Shown here one piece after another: positions 44,015 through 52,857 of a stretch of DNA of 64,000 bases. The first letter of the stretch is position 1. Each line of letters begins with the position of its first letter. The position numbers and the translations under genes were made by a program. This stretch comes from Galbitalea sp036271795. Lineage in GTDB: Bacteria > Actinomycetota > Actinomycetes > Actinomycetales > Microbacteriaceae. Under the pieces are notes generated by a model, which made no database searches, was not told the origin of the DNA, and saw only the letters and a list, made by a program, of their open reading frames with translations. The DNA is taken from NCBI GenBank assembly GCA_036271795.1, contig DATAZY010000039.1:1-64000 (forward strand), written 5' to 3'.

Positions 44015-45021
44015 AAATCGAACCCACCGACACGACCCCGCTCAGCGTCGCCGAGATCTCGCGACTCAGTACCGCCATCCTCGAACGAATTGCAACCGTC
44101 GTGGTTGGCATGAAAGAGCCCGTCGAACTCGCGTTGGCCAGCATCCTGGCGGGGGGCCATGTGCTCTTTGAGGATGTGCCGGGTCTCGGCAAAACGCTCG
44201 CCGCCCGCAGTCTCGCCGCCGCGATCGGACTCGACTTTCGACGCGTTCAGTGCACGCCTGACCTCCTCCCATCCGACATCACCGGATCGTTCGTGTACGC
44301 CCCGGCGACGAGCGAATTCGTTTTTCGACCCGGTCCCGTGTTCACTGGCCTGCTGCTCGCAGACGAGATCAACCGCACGTCGCCCAAAACCCAGTCCGCC
44401 CTGCTCGAGGCCATGGCGGAGGGGCAGGTCACGGTCGAGGGCAACAGCTATCCCCTGCCGGTTCCGTTCCACGTCATCGCGACGTCAAACCCCATCGAAT
44501 ACGAGGGAACCTATGCCTTGCCCGAGGCGCAGCTCGACCGATTCATGGTGCGACTTGCCGCCGGTTACCCGTCGCGCACTGGCGAGCAGCGCGTGCTGCT
44601 TAATCGAGTTCAACGCCAGGCAGAGGTCGCCAACGTCGAAGCAGTCATCACCGCCGATCAGCTCCGGGCGATGCAGCGCGGTGTCGAGAGCGTGCAGATC
44701 GACGACGACATCGCCCTGTACTGCGTCGATCTCGCGGCGGCAACGCGCACGCACGGCGCCGTGCAGGTCGGAGCATCGCCTCGCGGTGCCCAGGGACTGA
44801 TGCTGGTCGCGCGTGCTCTCGCGGTGATGAGCGGTCGAGATTACGTCACGCCGGAGGACATCAAACGCATCGCCGTGTCGGTGCTCGCGCACCGTTTGTC
44901 CCTGACGGCACAGGCTTGGGCCAACGGCACCGATCCGTCCGAAATCATTCTCGATGTGACGGAAGAAGTCGCCGGTCCGCCGGCGGTTGGAGCGTCACCG
45001 CCTCGATCGGATGTCCCGTGA
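44011..45021 (+). CDS. MoxR-family AAA+ ATPase
   Basis: A 336-residue AAA+ chaperone-like ATPase. Walker A is in HVLFEDVPGLGKTLAARSLA (about residues 50-69), Walker B in LLLADEINRTSPKTQSALLE (about 115-134), and sensor 1 in FHVIATSNPIEYEGTYALPE. The family helps assemble or activate partner proteins, often through VWA or DUF58 proteins coded beside it. It overlaps both neighbours by 4 bases (ATGA before, GTGA after). The client here may be the membrane or Ig-repeat proteins of this locus (inference). Confidence 0.95.
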   Translation: MKIEPTDTTPLSVAEISRLSTAILERIATVVVGMKEPVELALASILAGGHVLFEDVPGLGKTLAARSLAAAIGLDFRRVQCTPDLLPSDITGSFVYAPATSEFVFRPGPVFTGLLLADEINRTSPKTQSALLEAMAEGQVTVEGNSYPLPVPFHVIATSNPIEYEGTYALPEAQLDRFMVRLAAGYPSRTGEQRVLLNRVQRQAEVANVEAVITADQLRAMQRGVESVQIDDDIALYCVDLAAATRTHGAVQVGASPRGAQGLMLVARALAVMSGRDYVTPEDIKRIAVSVLAHRLSLTAQAWANGTDPSEIILDVTEEVAGPPAVGASPPRSDVP

Positions 45022-46364
45022 CCGAATCCGGCTCCGCCGCTAGCGGACGGAGGGCCGATGCCCTGGACGCCACGTCCGCTGAGCCGCGCTGGGTGACGAA
45101 CCGCGGTCTCATCTTCGGGGTCATCGTTGGCGCCGGTCTCGCCGGCGTCGGCCTGTTGCTTTCCCGTCCGGAACTGGTCCTGGTCGCTGCACCGATTCTG
45201 GTCGCTGTTGTGTGGACTCTGGCACGCCGCCCAAAAACACTGCCCCGCGTCGAGGTCGGCACCCTGGTGGGTTCTCGGTCATCGACGGATACGGTCTCGT
45301 ACCACGTGTCGTTCCAGCTGCCCGATGATTCCGACGGCATTGCCGTGCGGCTCTATGCGCGGGGCAGGGAACGCTGGGAGGTGGTCGTCGACCGGGCGAC
45401 CGCAACGCGGCTTGCCGGGGAAATCGGGATCGTGCACTCCGGCCCTCAAGAGATCGTGCGGGTCGACTACGAGCTTCTCGCGGCGGATGGCGGCTATCTG
45501 ACCGTCCCGCTGCCCGGGCCGCGCAGCCGCCGGGTCATCTCGCCGAAGACCGTGTCCCTGCGTCGACTTCCGCTGCCCTTCAGAATGCTGGGGTTGGCCG
45601 GCGGCCACAGTTCCGCTCGACCAGGTGACGGCGGAGAATTCCGTGACATCAGCCAGTTCGCGCCCGGTGATCGTCTCCGCAGGATCGACTGGAAAGTCAC
45701 CGTTCGGCGGGCACAGGCCCCAGGGGATCTCTACGTTCGGCGCAGCTTCGCGACGGCGGACGCAACCGCCCTCATCATGCTCGACGCACGTGATGACGTC
45801 GCCGAACTCGTGACCAACTGGAACTCAAGCACGACGACTCTCGACCAGCCGACATCGCTCGACATCGCCCGGGACGCGGCGGCATCCATCGCGACCGCGT
45901 ACATCAAATCGGGCGACCGGGTGGGCTTTCAGGATCTGTCGTCCCTCGGCCGAATCATCGCTCCCGGCGGCGGTACGCGGCAGCTTCATCGCGTGCTTCC
46001 CGCGATCGCCCGCACCGCTCCGAAGGGGGCGCCGGTGAGGCGACTTCGCGCACCCCTCATCCCGGCGGGGGCCATCGTCTACGTGATATCCACCTTTCTC
46101 GACGACGAGTCGGCCAGAATGGCGGAGCTCTGGCGAGTGGCAGGCCACAGAGTCGTGGCCGTTGACACTCTTATCCCTACCCCGACAGCGAAACTCGCGC
46201 CGGCGCAGCGGGCGGCCGTACGCATCATTTCAATGGAGCGGCAGGATCGACTCAGCGCGCTTTCTTCTCTGGGAATCGATGTCATCCACTGGACGTCGCA
46301 GGACGGTGTCACGCCCGAGTCGCAGCTGAGCGTGCACGCGCGGATCTCGCGAGGACCACGATGA
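45018..46364 (+). CDS. DUF58 domain protein
   Basis: A 448-residue protein with two hydrophobic segments at about residues 33-73, then a DUF58 core: FRDISQFAPGDRLRRIDWKV (about 211-230) and LYVRRSFATADATALIMLDA. The core is a VWA-like fold usually paired with MoxR. GTG 45018 is chosen for the GTGA overlap with MoxR; the upstream open frame is inside the MoxR gene. It probably links the ATPase to membrane clients. Confidence 0.9.
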   Translation: MTESGSAASGRRADALDATSAEPRWVTNRGLIFGVIVGAGLAGVGLLLSRPELVLVAAPILVAVVWTLARRPKTLPRVEVGTLVGSRSSTDTVSYHVSFQLPDDSDGIAVRLYARGRERWEVVVDRATATRLAGEIGIVHSGPQEIVRVDYELLAADGGYLTVPLPGPRSRRVISPKTVSLRRLPLPFRMLGLAGGHSSARPGDGGEFRDISQFAPGDRLRRIDWKVTVRRAQAPGDLYVRRSFATADATALIMLDARDDVAELVTNWNSSTTTLDQPTSLDIARDAAASIATAYIKSGDRVGFQDLSSLGRIIAPGGGTRQLHRVLPAIARTAPKGAPVRRLRAPLIPAGAIVYVISTFLDDESARMAELWRVAGHRVVAVDTLIPTPTAKLAPAQRAAVRIISMERQDRLSALSSLGIDVIHWTSQDGVTPESQLSVHARISRGPR

Positions 46365-46927
46365 CGAAGACAGAACTCGGCGAGGTGAACCGTCGCTTTC
46401 GGCCCGCGATCGGGCGAAGCGTCCCCGTCTCCATCGTGCGCCTGGGAATTGCCGTCGTTCTCCTGACACTCTGCTTCGGGATTATCGGCTTCAATCTGTA
46501 CCTCCCCTTCGGCCTGCTGCTCGCGGTCATGACGCTCGCTTTCCCCAAGACGCCGGCCGCCTGGGGCCTGGCAATCCTGCTGGTGGCCCTGACACTCGGT
46601 TCCTACAACGCGGCACCGACCTGGCAATTCTTCGTCGTGCTTGCCGGTGCTCACGCGCTCCACCAGTTCGGGATGATGCTGGCGTGGCTCCCGGTGAGCG
46701 GACGCATCCAACTGCGCATCCTCGGCAGGATGCTGCGGAGTTACCTGATCATCCAGATTCCCGCGCAACTGATTTCGCTCGTGGTACTGACGTTGCTCTC
46801 GGGAACGTCGGTGGTGGCAACCCTCACGTCGCCGCTGTTCGGCGTCGTCGCCGGGGTTGGGCTCCTGCTGTTGGTGATCCTCGTGCTTGTGCCGATCCTG
46901 CGCGCTGGAGCGGACGAGCCGGAGTAG
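46361..46927 (+). CDS. Polytopic membrane protein ending the MoxR/DUF58 operon, unknown
   Basis: A 188-residue protein with about four to five hydrophobic segments (LGIAVVLLTLCFGIIGFNLY, then helices near 70, 90 and 125-175). No domain is recognised. Its ATG overlaps the DUF58 stop by 4 bases, so it is the fifth and last coupled gene of the operon. A tRNA gene on the other strand follows. Confidence 0.75.
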   Translation: MTKTELGEVNRRFRPAIGRSVPVSIVRLGIAVVLLTLCFGIIGFNLYLPFGLLLAVMTLAFPKTPAAWGLAILLVALTLGSYNAAPTWQFFVVLAGAHALHQFGMMLAWLPVSGRIQLRILGRMLRSYLIIQIPAQLISLVVLTLLSGTSVVATLTSPLFGVVAGVGLLLLVILVLVPILRAGADEPE

Positions 46928-46948
46928 TGCCCGGCTCACGCCGCGATT

Positions 46949-47025
46949 TGGTAGGGCGGATGGGACTTGAACCCATGACCGACGGATTATGAGTCCGCTG
47001 CTCTAACCAGCTGAGCTACCGCCCC
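46949..47025 (-). tRNA. tRNA with CAT anticodon (elongator Met, or Ile2)
   Basis: The minus strand gives a 77-nt cloverleaf including an encoded CCA: acceptor GGGGCGG/CCGCCCT, D-arm GCTC/GAGC, anticodon loop CTCATAA, T-loop TTCAAGT. It is not the initiator, because the first pair is G.U and no three-GC anticodon stem is present. Anticodon CAT may be elongator methionine or an Ile2 tRNA modified by TilS; sequence alone does not settle which. Confidence 0.93.
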
Positions 47026-47155
47026 TGAGCCGCCCGATCGCGGCATCCTTACGATACAGGCTGCGGTGTCCTATTTCCGGCTCCGCGAGAGGACACAAAT
47101 CACCCTTCCCGAACCGAACGAGGGGTCGAATGCGACCTCTCACGGGGTTGCTGAG

Positions 47156-48499
47156 TTACTTGGCGCGACTCAGGCGTGGCCGACGCGCGCGGACCCTGGC
47201 GATGCGTTCGCGAATGATCCGGTGGAAGGGCAGCGACGCCTCGATCAGCGGTTCGACGACCTTGTGCCCGCGATAGAGTTCCTCGAAAGTCGAGATCGTG
47301 CGATTGATGTCGTGGGCCTGGACGATCTTGAGGCTCTCGTGCTTGAACTCCTGCAGCTCGTCTTCTGGCATTGTCAAAACATCAGTCAGTCGCGCGGCGA
47401 ACTCTTCGACGTCCCCCGGCTCGAACAGGTAGCCGTTTTTGCCGTCGTGCACGAGGTGCGGCAGCGCCATCGCGTTCGCGGCTACCACTGGCAGACCGGA
47501 TGCGAGAGCCTCCATCGTGGCGATGCTTTGGAGTTCCGCGATCGACGGCATCCCGAACACGGTTGCACGGGTCAGGGCCTCCCGCAGGAATTCGGTTGAA
47601 ACATAACTGTCGAACTGGACACGATCGACGACATCAAGCTGTTGCGCCAGCTGCTTTAGGTCATCCTCGAGCTCGCCTCCGCCAACGATCTCCAGCTTCG
47701 CATCCAGCGCGGGATCGAGCAGCGCAAACGCCCGAATGAGCTTGTCGATCTGCTTCTCGCCCGTCACACGACCGACAAACATGATCAGGTTTTCGGTTCT
47801 AGGGGCGAAGTTAGGCGTGTAGTTGCTGGAGTCCAGACCGCACGAAATCGCCAGCACGCCACGGATGTCGGTGTTCGCCTCGACCAGGTCAGCGGCGCGC
47901 CGGGTCGGACTCGTCATTGCTTCCGCCCGTCCGTAGATGCGGTTCGCATCCCACCACGACCAGCGCACCACGATCATCTGCGCGAACCTGGGTACGAGGC
48001 TGAACTCGAGCAGGTTCTCCGGCATGACGTGGTTAGTGGCGATGAGCCTGATCTTTCGCTTGAGCGCCTGCTTCGACAGGCCGCGGCCGACGACGATGTT
48101 CGACTGGAAGTGCACGACATCTGGCTTCACCGAGTCGAGAATCCTCGCGCTGTTTGCCTGTATGCGCCACGGCAACGCAAATCGCAGCCAGGGGTGCGGG
48201 CGGTAGCGCCAACTCCAAAGCCGGTGCACTGTGACGGTTTCGCCGCCGTGCACTTCCTGGAAGGTGCCGTGCTGGTGCCTGCCTGCCGCCGGCGCCACGA
48301 TGTGCACGGTGTGGCCTCGGCGAACGAGACCGCCGGCGAGACTCGCAGAGAACGTCGCGGATCCGTTGATCTCCGGGGCGAACGTGTCTGCCCCGATGAC
48401 GATCGTGAGCGGCCTGGTGTCTGAATCGGCGGGCGCGTCGGGGACGGCGTCGTACGCAGCGGCGCCCTCTATGGAGTAGCGCTGGGGGGCGTCAGTCAA
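47156..48499 (-). CDS. GT4-family glycosyltransferase
   Basis: A 447-residue GT-B enzyme. The N-domain opens with VIGADTFAPEINGSATFSAS, and NHVMPENLLEFSL lies near the cleft. The nucleotide-sugar site is MFVGRVTGEKQIDKLIRAFA, and the EX7E motif is AELQSIATMEALASGLPVVA. The family transfers sugars with retention, often mannose or glucose to lipids or glycans; the sugar is not decided here. TTG 48499 is preferred since GAGGGA lies about 10 bases before it; GTG 48541 has no ribosome site. It follows the DMT transporter on the same strand. Confidence 0.87.
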   Translation of the reverse strand: MTDAPQRYSIEGAAAYDAVPDAPADSDTRPLTIVIGADTFAPEINGSATFSASLAGGLVRRGHTVHIVAPAAGRHQHGTFQEVHGGETVTVHRLWSWRYRPHPWLRFALPWRIQANSARILDSVKPDVVHFQSNIVVGRGLSKQALKRKIRLIATNHVMPENLLEFSLVPRFAQMIVVRWSWWDANRIYGRAEAMTSPTRRAADLVEANTDIRGVLAISCGLDSSNYTPNFAPRTENLIMFVGRVTGEKQIDKLIRAFALLDPALDAKLEIVGGGELEDDLKQLAQQLDVVDRVQFDSYVSTEFLREALTRATVFGMPSIAELQSIATMEALASGLPVVAANAMALPHLVHDGKNGYLFEPGDVEEFAARLTDVLTMPEDELQEFKHESLKIVQAHDINRTISTFEELYRGHKVVEPLIEASLPFHRIIRERIARVRARRPRLSRAK

Positions 48500-48580
48500 G
48501 TTGGGGATTCCCTCGTCCGTGCAGCCGGGGCGGCAAGCCACCTGCTGCGTAGTGCACTGGAAAGCTACGTCTACGGTACC

Positions 48581-49504
48581 CTAGCGACGAATCTGCGGAT
48601 GATGTTTTGACAACTGGAACACACCATAGATCGCGACGATGCCGGCCAGCACGAATACGAAGGCCGCCCAAAGCGGAGCACCGGACGCCTCCCCGAGCAC
48701 GACAATCCCGATCGTGACACCGACGAGCGGATCGATAACGGTCAGGCCGGCAACGACGAGATCCGGTGGTCCGGACGAGTATGCCGTCTGCACAAAGTAC
48801 GAGCCAAGCAGGCCGGCAAGGATGAGCCCGAGCAGGCAAACGATCGTGAGTATGTCGCCAACGTGGAGGCCACGGTGCTCCGCAATAATCGTGTCGATTC
48901 GGTCGATATCGACCTTCGCCAGAGTCGCAACAAACCCGAAGAGGATGCCGGCGCCGACGATGTAGAAGAGCGTCGTGAATCTCTTCCTGAAGAAGGCAAA
49001 AATTAGCGCTGCAGCCACGAGGATGACCGCGAGGATAATCAGCACGACCTCGAGCTGGGCATCGTGAATCGGAACTGAAGTCGTCGTCAGCGATGCGATT
49101 GTGACGAAGATGCCGACTCCGATAACGCAGAACGCGATTGCCCGAATTGAGGCGGCATCCAGGTGCTTGTGGCTGACGCGCGAATTCACGATCGAGGTGA
49201 TCACGAGCCCGAGGACTCCGAGAGGCTGAACGACCGTCAGCGGCGAGAATTTCAGGCTCACGAGTTGGAACACGATGGCCAGGCCGAGCAGGAGGGTGCC
49301 GAAGAGCCACGACGGTCTCCGCGCCAGCGACAGCAACTGGCCGATCCGCAGGCCGAACTTATTCTCCGGCGCGGTTGCCGCATCCACCTTGTTGACGCCG
49401 CGATGTTGGAATTGTGCGCCGAGTGCCAGGAACACAGACCCGACGAGCGCTATGGGAATCCCGAGCGCCTCCTGTGGAGTCAGTGTGACGAGGTGGAGGG
49501 ACAC
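48581..49504 (-). CDS. DMT-superfamily (EamA-like) membrane transporter
   Basis: A 307-residue protein with nine to ten predicted helices and the internal two-fold repeat of DMT exporters. SPLTVVQPLGVLGLVITSIV near residue 87 and LTVIDPLVGVTIGIVVLGEA near 253 are the paired conserved helices, as in EamA and NIPA-type proteins. The substrate is unknown. It begins with GTG 49504, divergent from def by 40 bases, and lies upstream of the glycosyltransferase, so it may export or flip a related product (inference). Confidence 0.82.
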   Translation of the reverse strand: MSLHLVTLTPQEALGIPIALVGSVFLALGAQFQHRGVNKVDAATAPENKFGLRIGQLLSLARRPSWLFGTLLLGLAIVFQLVSLKFSPLTVVQPLGVLGLVITSIVNSRVSHKHLDAASIRAIAFCVIGVGIFVTIASLTTTSVPIHDAQLEVVLIILAVILVAAALIFAFFRKRFTTLFYIVGAGILFGFVATLAKVDIDRIDTIIAEHRGLHVGDILTIVCLLGLILAGLLGSYFVQTAYSSGPPDLVVAGLTVIDPLVGVTIGIVVLGEASGAPLWAAFVFVLAGIVAIYGVFQLSKHHPQIRR

Positions 49505-49544
49505 CCGATGAATCTACCGGTCTGCGGCCCGATAATCTGTCTGA

Positions 49545-50111
49545 ATGGCCGTTCTCCCGATCCGAATCAGTGGTGACCCCGTTCTGCACTTCGCGGCGGA
49601 GCCGGTCGAGAGCATCGACCGCGCACTGGAGCGGCTCGTCGCCGACATGTTCGACACGATGGCGGCCGCTCCCGGGGTCGGGCTCGCGGCGCCGCAGGTC
49701 GGCGTGCCGCTTCGAGTGTTTGTCTACAACTGGACGGATGATGACGGTGTCGTCTGGCGCGGAACCGCGATCAACCCGGAGCTCTGGATCACTCCAACGC
49801 CCGCCGGCGAAGCCGACGAGGAGACCGAGTCTGAGGGCTGCCTGTCCATTCCGGGTGAGCGTTTTCCGCTCCGACGGTCACCGGACGCGATCTTGAAGGG
49901 AACAGAGCTCGACGGGTCGCGCTTCGAAGTCACGACGACGGGATGGCTGGCCCGTATCTTCCAGCACGAGTACGATCACCTCGACGGAACGCTCTACGCC
50001 GATCGCCTGGAGTCCACGCACGCGAAGGATGTCGCGAAGGCGCTTCGCAAAAACGGCTGGGGCGTGCCGGACCAGAGCTGGACTCCCGGAGTGGACCACC
50101 TGGAGGGCTAA
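49545..50111 (+). CDS. def: Peptide deformylase
   Basis: A 188-residue metalloprotease that removes formyl groups from nascent protein N-termini. The three motifs are intact: GVGLAAPQVGV near residue 45, EGCLSIPGERF near 98 (metal Cys) and FQHEYDHLDGTLY near 137 (HExxH metal site). It stands alone, with a strong hairpin 4 bases after the stop. Confidence 0.96.
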   Translation: MAVLPIRISGDPVLHFAAEPVESIDRALERLVADMFDTMAAAPGVGLAAPQVGVPLRVFVYNWTDDDGVVWRGTAINPELWITPTPAGEADEETESEGCLSIPGERFPLRRSPDAILKGTELDGSRFEVTTTGWLARIFQHEYDHLDGTLYADRLESTHAKDVAKALRKNGWGVPDQSWTPGVDHLEG

Positions 50112-50114
50112 AAG

Positions 50115-50154
50115 CCGAACTCCCCCGGAGCCTGACGGCCCAAGGGGAGTTCGG
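50115..50154. terminator. Bidirectional stem-loop between def and the SHOCT gene
   Basis: Arms CCGAACTCCCC (50115-50125) and GGGGAGTTCGG (50144-50154), 11 bp, between convergent genes; A-rich sequence on one side and TTCAA on the other. Confidence 0.75.
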
Positions 50155-50166
50155 TTCAACTAGTCA

Positions 50167-50484
50167 TTACTTGGGGGGCTGAGGGGTGCCGCTATTGGCA
50201 CGGAGTACCTCAAGACGGGCGCGGTACTCCTTCTCGTCGATGTCGCCCTGTGCGAAGCGCTCGGCGAGGGTCGACTCGGCGCCACGCGCGGCGTTGCCCC
50301 ACGGTCCGAACCCGCCGTGTCCCCAGGCGCCCCAGCGGGCCATGCGACGACGACGGCCGCCGACTGCGAACGTGATGATCAGGATCACCACGATGAGCCA
50401 GAAGATGGGGCCGATGATGAAGAATGGCCAGAATGCAAAGCCCCCGTGAAACGCGGAGGCGGCTGCGGCGAGCGATGTGAACAC
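50167..50484 (-). CDS. SHOCT-domain membrane protein
   Basis: A 105-residue protein with one or two hydrophobic segments (FAFWPFFIIGPIFWLIVVIL, about residues 16-36), an Arg-rich turn, a Gly/Trp stretch and a C-terminal SHOCT motif (ESTLAERFAQGDIDEKEYRA, about 69-88). SHOCT motifs are short oligomerisation elements. GTG 50484 has AAGGAA upstream. It lies downstream of the response regulator gene with about 180 bases between; no function is known. Confidence 0.85.
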   Translation of the reverse strand: MFTSLAAAASAFHGGFAFWPFFIIGPIFWLIVVILIITFAVGGRRRRMARWGAWGHGGFGPWGNAARGAESTLAERFAQGDIDEKEYRARLEVLRANSGTPQPPK

Positions 50485-50661
50485 GATGATTTCCTTCTGT
50501 TATGAGGCTCCGAATGAACCTCGTGAATACAGCTTCGTCGTGAAGGACTGTTGCCAAATCTGCTCGGCGGATGCTCTTCGCTACTCCCGGGAGAGCATTC
50601 CTGCCGCGGGTTGTACTCCCGAACCAGAGCTAAATCCAGCTGGCACATGCTCCAGCCGGCC

Positions 50662-51324
50662 CTAGATCCAGCCCGCTTTGACCAGTCCGGTCTCGTAGGC
50701 GATGACGACGAGCTGCACGCGATCCCGAGCCGCGAGTTTGGACATGATCCGCGAGACATGCGTCTTTGCGGTCAGCGGGCTGAGGAACAGCTCCCGTCCG
50801 ATCTCCTCATTGGTGAGTCCCCTGCCGACGAGGGCAAGAACCTCGCGCTCGCGATCGGTGAGTGCACGCAACTGGGCCGTGTCCGGCACATCCTTCCAAT
50901 CCACCGCGACCCGCTCGAGCAGGCGACGGGTCACGCTGGGACTCAGCAGTGCGTCCCCTCCGGCAACCACGCGAACGGCACGGATCAATTCGACCGGTTC
51001 CGTGTCCTTGACCAAAAACCCGCTCGCGCCCGCCCGGATCGCGTGGCCGACGTATTCGTCGAGCTCGAACGTCGTGACGATGACGATGTGGGTGCCCCCC
51101 AGCTTCGGGTCCGCGACGATCTGTTCGGTCGCCCACAGCCCGTCGCCATCGGGCATCCGGATATCCATGAGCACGACATCGGGGCGCTCGCGCTTGACCA
51201 GCTGAACGATCTCAATCCCGCTGCCGGCTTCCCCGACGATTTGGATGTCGGGCTCCGCTTCGAGAAGACTGCGGAACCCTGCACGGATCAGCCCCTGGTC
51301 ATCCGCAATGGCGACGCGGATCAT
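50662..51324 (-). CDS. LuxR/NarL-type response regulator
   Basis: A 220-residue regulator. The receiver domain holds VAIADDQGLIRAGFRSLLEA, the phosphorylation site VVLMDIRMPDGDG (Asp near 54) and the conserved VKDTEPVEL lysine. The LuxR helix-turn-helix is LTDREREVLALVGRGLTNEE then FLSPLTAKTHVSRIMSKLAA. Its start overlaps the stop of the histidine kinase by 4 bases, so it is the cognate partner. Targets are unknown. Confidence 0.95.
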   Translation of the reverse strand: MIRVAIADDQGLIRAGFRSLLEAEPDIQIVGEAGSGIEIVQLVKRERPDVVLMDIRMPDGDGLWATEQIVADPKLGGTHIVIVTTFELDEYVGHAIRAGASGFLVKDTEPVELIRAVRVVAGGDALLSPSVTRRLLERVAVDWKDVPDTAQLRALTDREREVLALVGRGLTNEEIGRELFLSPLTAKTHVSRIMSKLAARDRVQLVVIAYETGLVKAGWI

Positions 51325-52559
51325 ACGACCCCGCCGCTCGTGCGCACCGGGACACGGGCGGATATCCGAAATCCGCCGCCGTCAACCGGTGCGGCTTCGA
51401 GCGTGCCACCGAGGAGCTCTGCGCGCTCGCGCATCCCGAGAAGCCCTCGACCTTCGGTCTCGCCACTCGGCGCGGGCGCGGTCCCGTTGTCGGTGATCGT
51501 GACCTCGTAGTAGCCACCCTTCTGGGAGAGATGGACCTGGGCAATGGTCGCCTTTGCGTGACGCACGACGTTGGTGAGCGACTCCTGCACGATTCGGAAC
51601 ATGGCCAGTTGGGTGGCCCGCGGTACCGATCCGGGGTTACCGGTCACCGTTACCTCGATTCCCTGCGTGCTGACGGATGCGGCCAGCCAGTCCAGGCGGC
51701 TGAGGTCCGACTCAGGGACCAGCGGTGCGTCGTCCTCGCCCCCACCGTCCGCGCGCAGCACTCCCAACACCGATCGGACCTCGTCGAGCGCGGATTTACT
51801 GGTCTCCTTGATACTGGCGAGGGCATCCCGGGCCTTATCCGGCTGGGAATCCATCAGGTGAAGCCCGACGCCCGCCTGGACGTTGATCTGGCTGAGTGAG
51901 TGGGCGAGCACGTCGTGCAGCTCGCGCGCGATGCGAACGCGCTCCGCCTGAACCTCGCTTTGCCGTCGCTGGGTCCGGATGCGCGCGATCTGTGCGAACC
52001 GTTCTGATCTCGTGCGGGCGGACTCCCCCAGCCCGAAAACGATGAGGATGCCGAGTGTCGTCGCGGCCACGCGGAACGGGCTCCAGGTGGTACCAAGCAC
52101 GATCGAGACGACAAGACTCAGAACCCATGCGGATCCCACGGAGATCCAGGCCCAGACCCGGGCTCCGTGAGTGATCGCACTGACGATCGCGAAAGCGAGG
52201 GCGATGTAGATGGGCGCGTTGTCCGGACCGACGACAAACTGGTCGATGGCAGCCGCAGCGGCGACAATCGCGACCACCGGGCCGGGAAAACGCCGTCGGA
52301 GGAGGAGTGCGAGCGGTCCGAGAACGGTCAGGATGAGGGCGGTCCAGAACTCGCCGGTCGGAAGAACGAGCCGTTCTGGCCGATGCTCCGGGTTAAATGT
52401 CGCGAACACCGACGGCAGCTGAACGATGAGCGAGAACACCACCGGAAACACCAGGCGACCGCGACGAGCGGCTCGAGCGTGCTCGGAGTCTATCCACGGG
52501 CCGTTCCAGCGCGGGTGCTCCCGGGGCGTCCGTACGCGAAAGGACCCGGGCTGGTACAT
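51321..52559 (-). CDS. Sensor histidine kinase (HisKA_3 type)
   Basis: A 412-residue kinase. About six membrane helices fill residues 30-180. The dimerisation/phosphoacceptor helix is ERVRIARELHDVLAHSLSQI (His near residue 223), and the ATPase part contains RIVQESLTNVVRHAKAT and GRGLLGMRERAELLGGTLEA. There is no extracellular sensor domain of size, so it probably senses membrane conditions. ATG 52559 is used; the frame upstream continues through the tRNA-Asn region and is not protein-like. It phosphorylates the regulator coded by the overlapping downstream gene. Confidence 0.93.
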   Translation of the reverse strand: MYQPGSFRVRTPREHPRWNGPWIDSEHARAARRGRLVFPVVFSLIVQLPSVFATFNPEHRPERLVLPTGEFWTALILTVLGPLALLLRRRFPGPVVAIVAAAAAIDQFVVGPDNAPIYIALAFAIVSAITHGARVWAWISVGSAWVLSLVVSIVLGTTWSPFRVAATTLGILIVFGLGESARTRSERFAQIARIRTQRRQSEVQAERVRIARELHDVLAHSLSQINVQAGVGLHLMDSQPDKARDALASIKETSKSALDEVRSVLGVLRADGGGEDDAPLVPESDLSRLDWLAASVSTQGIEVTVTGNPGSVPRATQLAMFRIVQESLTNVVRHAKATIAQVHLSQKGGYYEVTITDNGTAPAPSGETEGRGLLGMRERAELLGGTLEAAPVDGGGFRISARVPVRTSGGVV

Positions 52560-52686
52560 GGCTCGATCGTACGCGGGCGGGATAGGGACGGGCATCCACT
52601 GCCCGGAGGCGACGACTACTCCCCCGGGAGTACGGAACGCCAGAGGTTTCGGCGACGGGGGCGCCGAAACCACGCGAGCACAGATC

Positions 52687-52716
52687 GAGCCCCCAGCCGT
52701 GGAGGGCTGGGGGCTC
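52687..52716 (-). terminator. Stem-loop after tRNA-Asn
   Basis: 12-bp arms GAGCCCCCAGCC (52687-52698) and GGCTGGGGGCTC (52705-52716), 3 bases past the tRNA 3' end on the minus strand. It separates the tRNA from the histidine kinase promoter. Confidence 0.8.
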
Positions 52717-52718
52717 TG

Positions 52719-52791
52719 CTCCCCGACTTGGACTCGAACCAAGAACCGCCGCATTAACAGTGCGATGCTCTGCCAATTGAGCTATCGAGGA
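52719..52791 (-). tRNA. tRNA-Asn (anticodon GTT)
   Basis: A 73-nt cloverleaf on the minus strand: acceptor TCCTCGA/TCGGGGA with one wobble pair, D-arm GCTC/GAGC, anticodon loop CTGTTAA, T-loop TTCGAGT, discriminator G. CCA is not encoded. Confidence 0.96.
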
Positions 52792-52857
52792 TTGGCTGAA
52801 ACAGCTTAGCTACTTTACCAAAAGATGCCCTCCGGCCAAACCAGTCTGCTGCCTGCG

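Noticed and set aside
52560..52754. N-terminal extension of the histidine kinase reading through the tRNA-Asn region
   Set aside because: The extension crosses the tRNA and its terminator and is not protein-like; ATG 52559 gives a normal start before the membrane helices.
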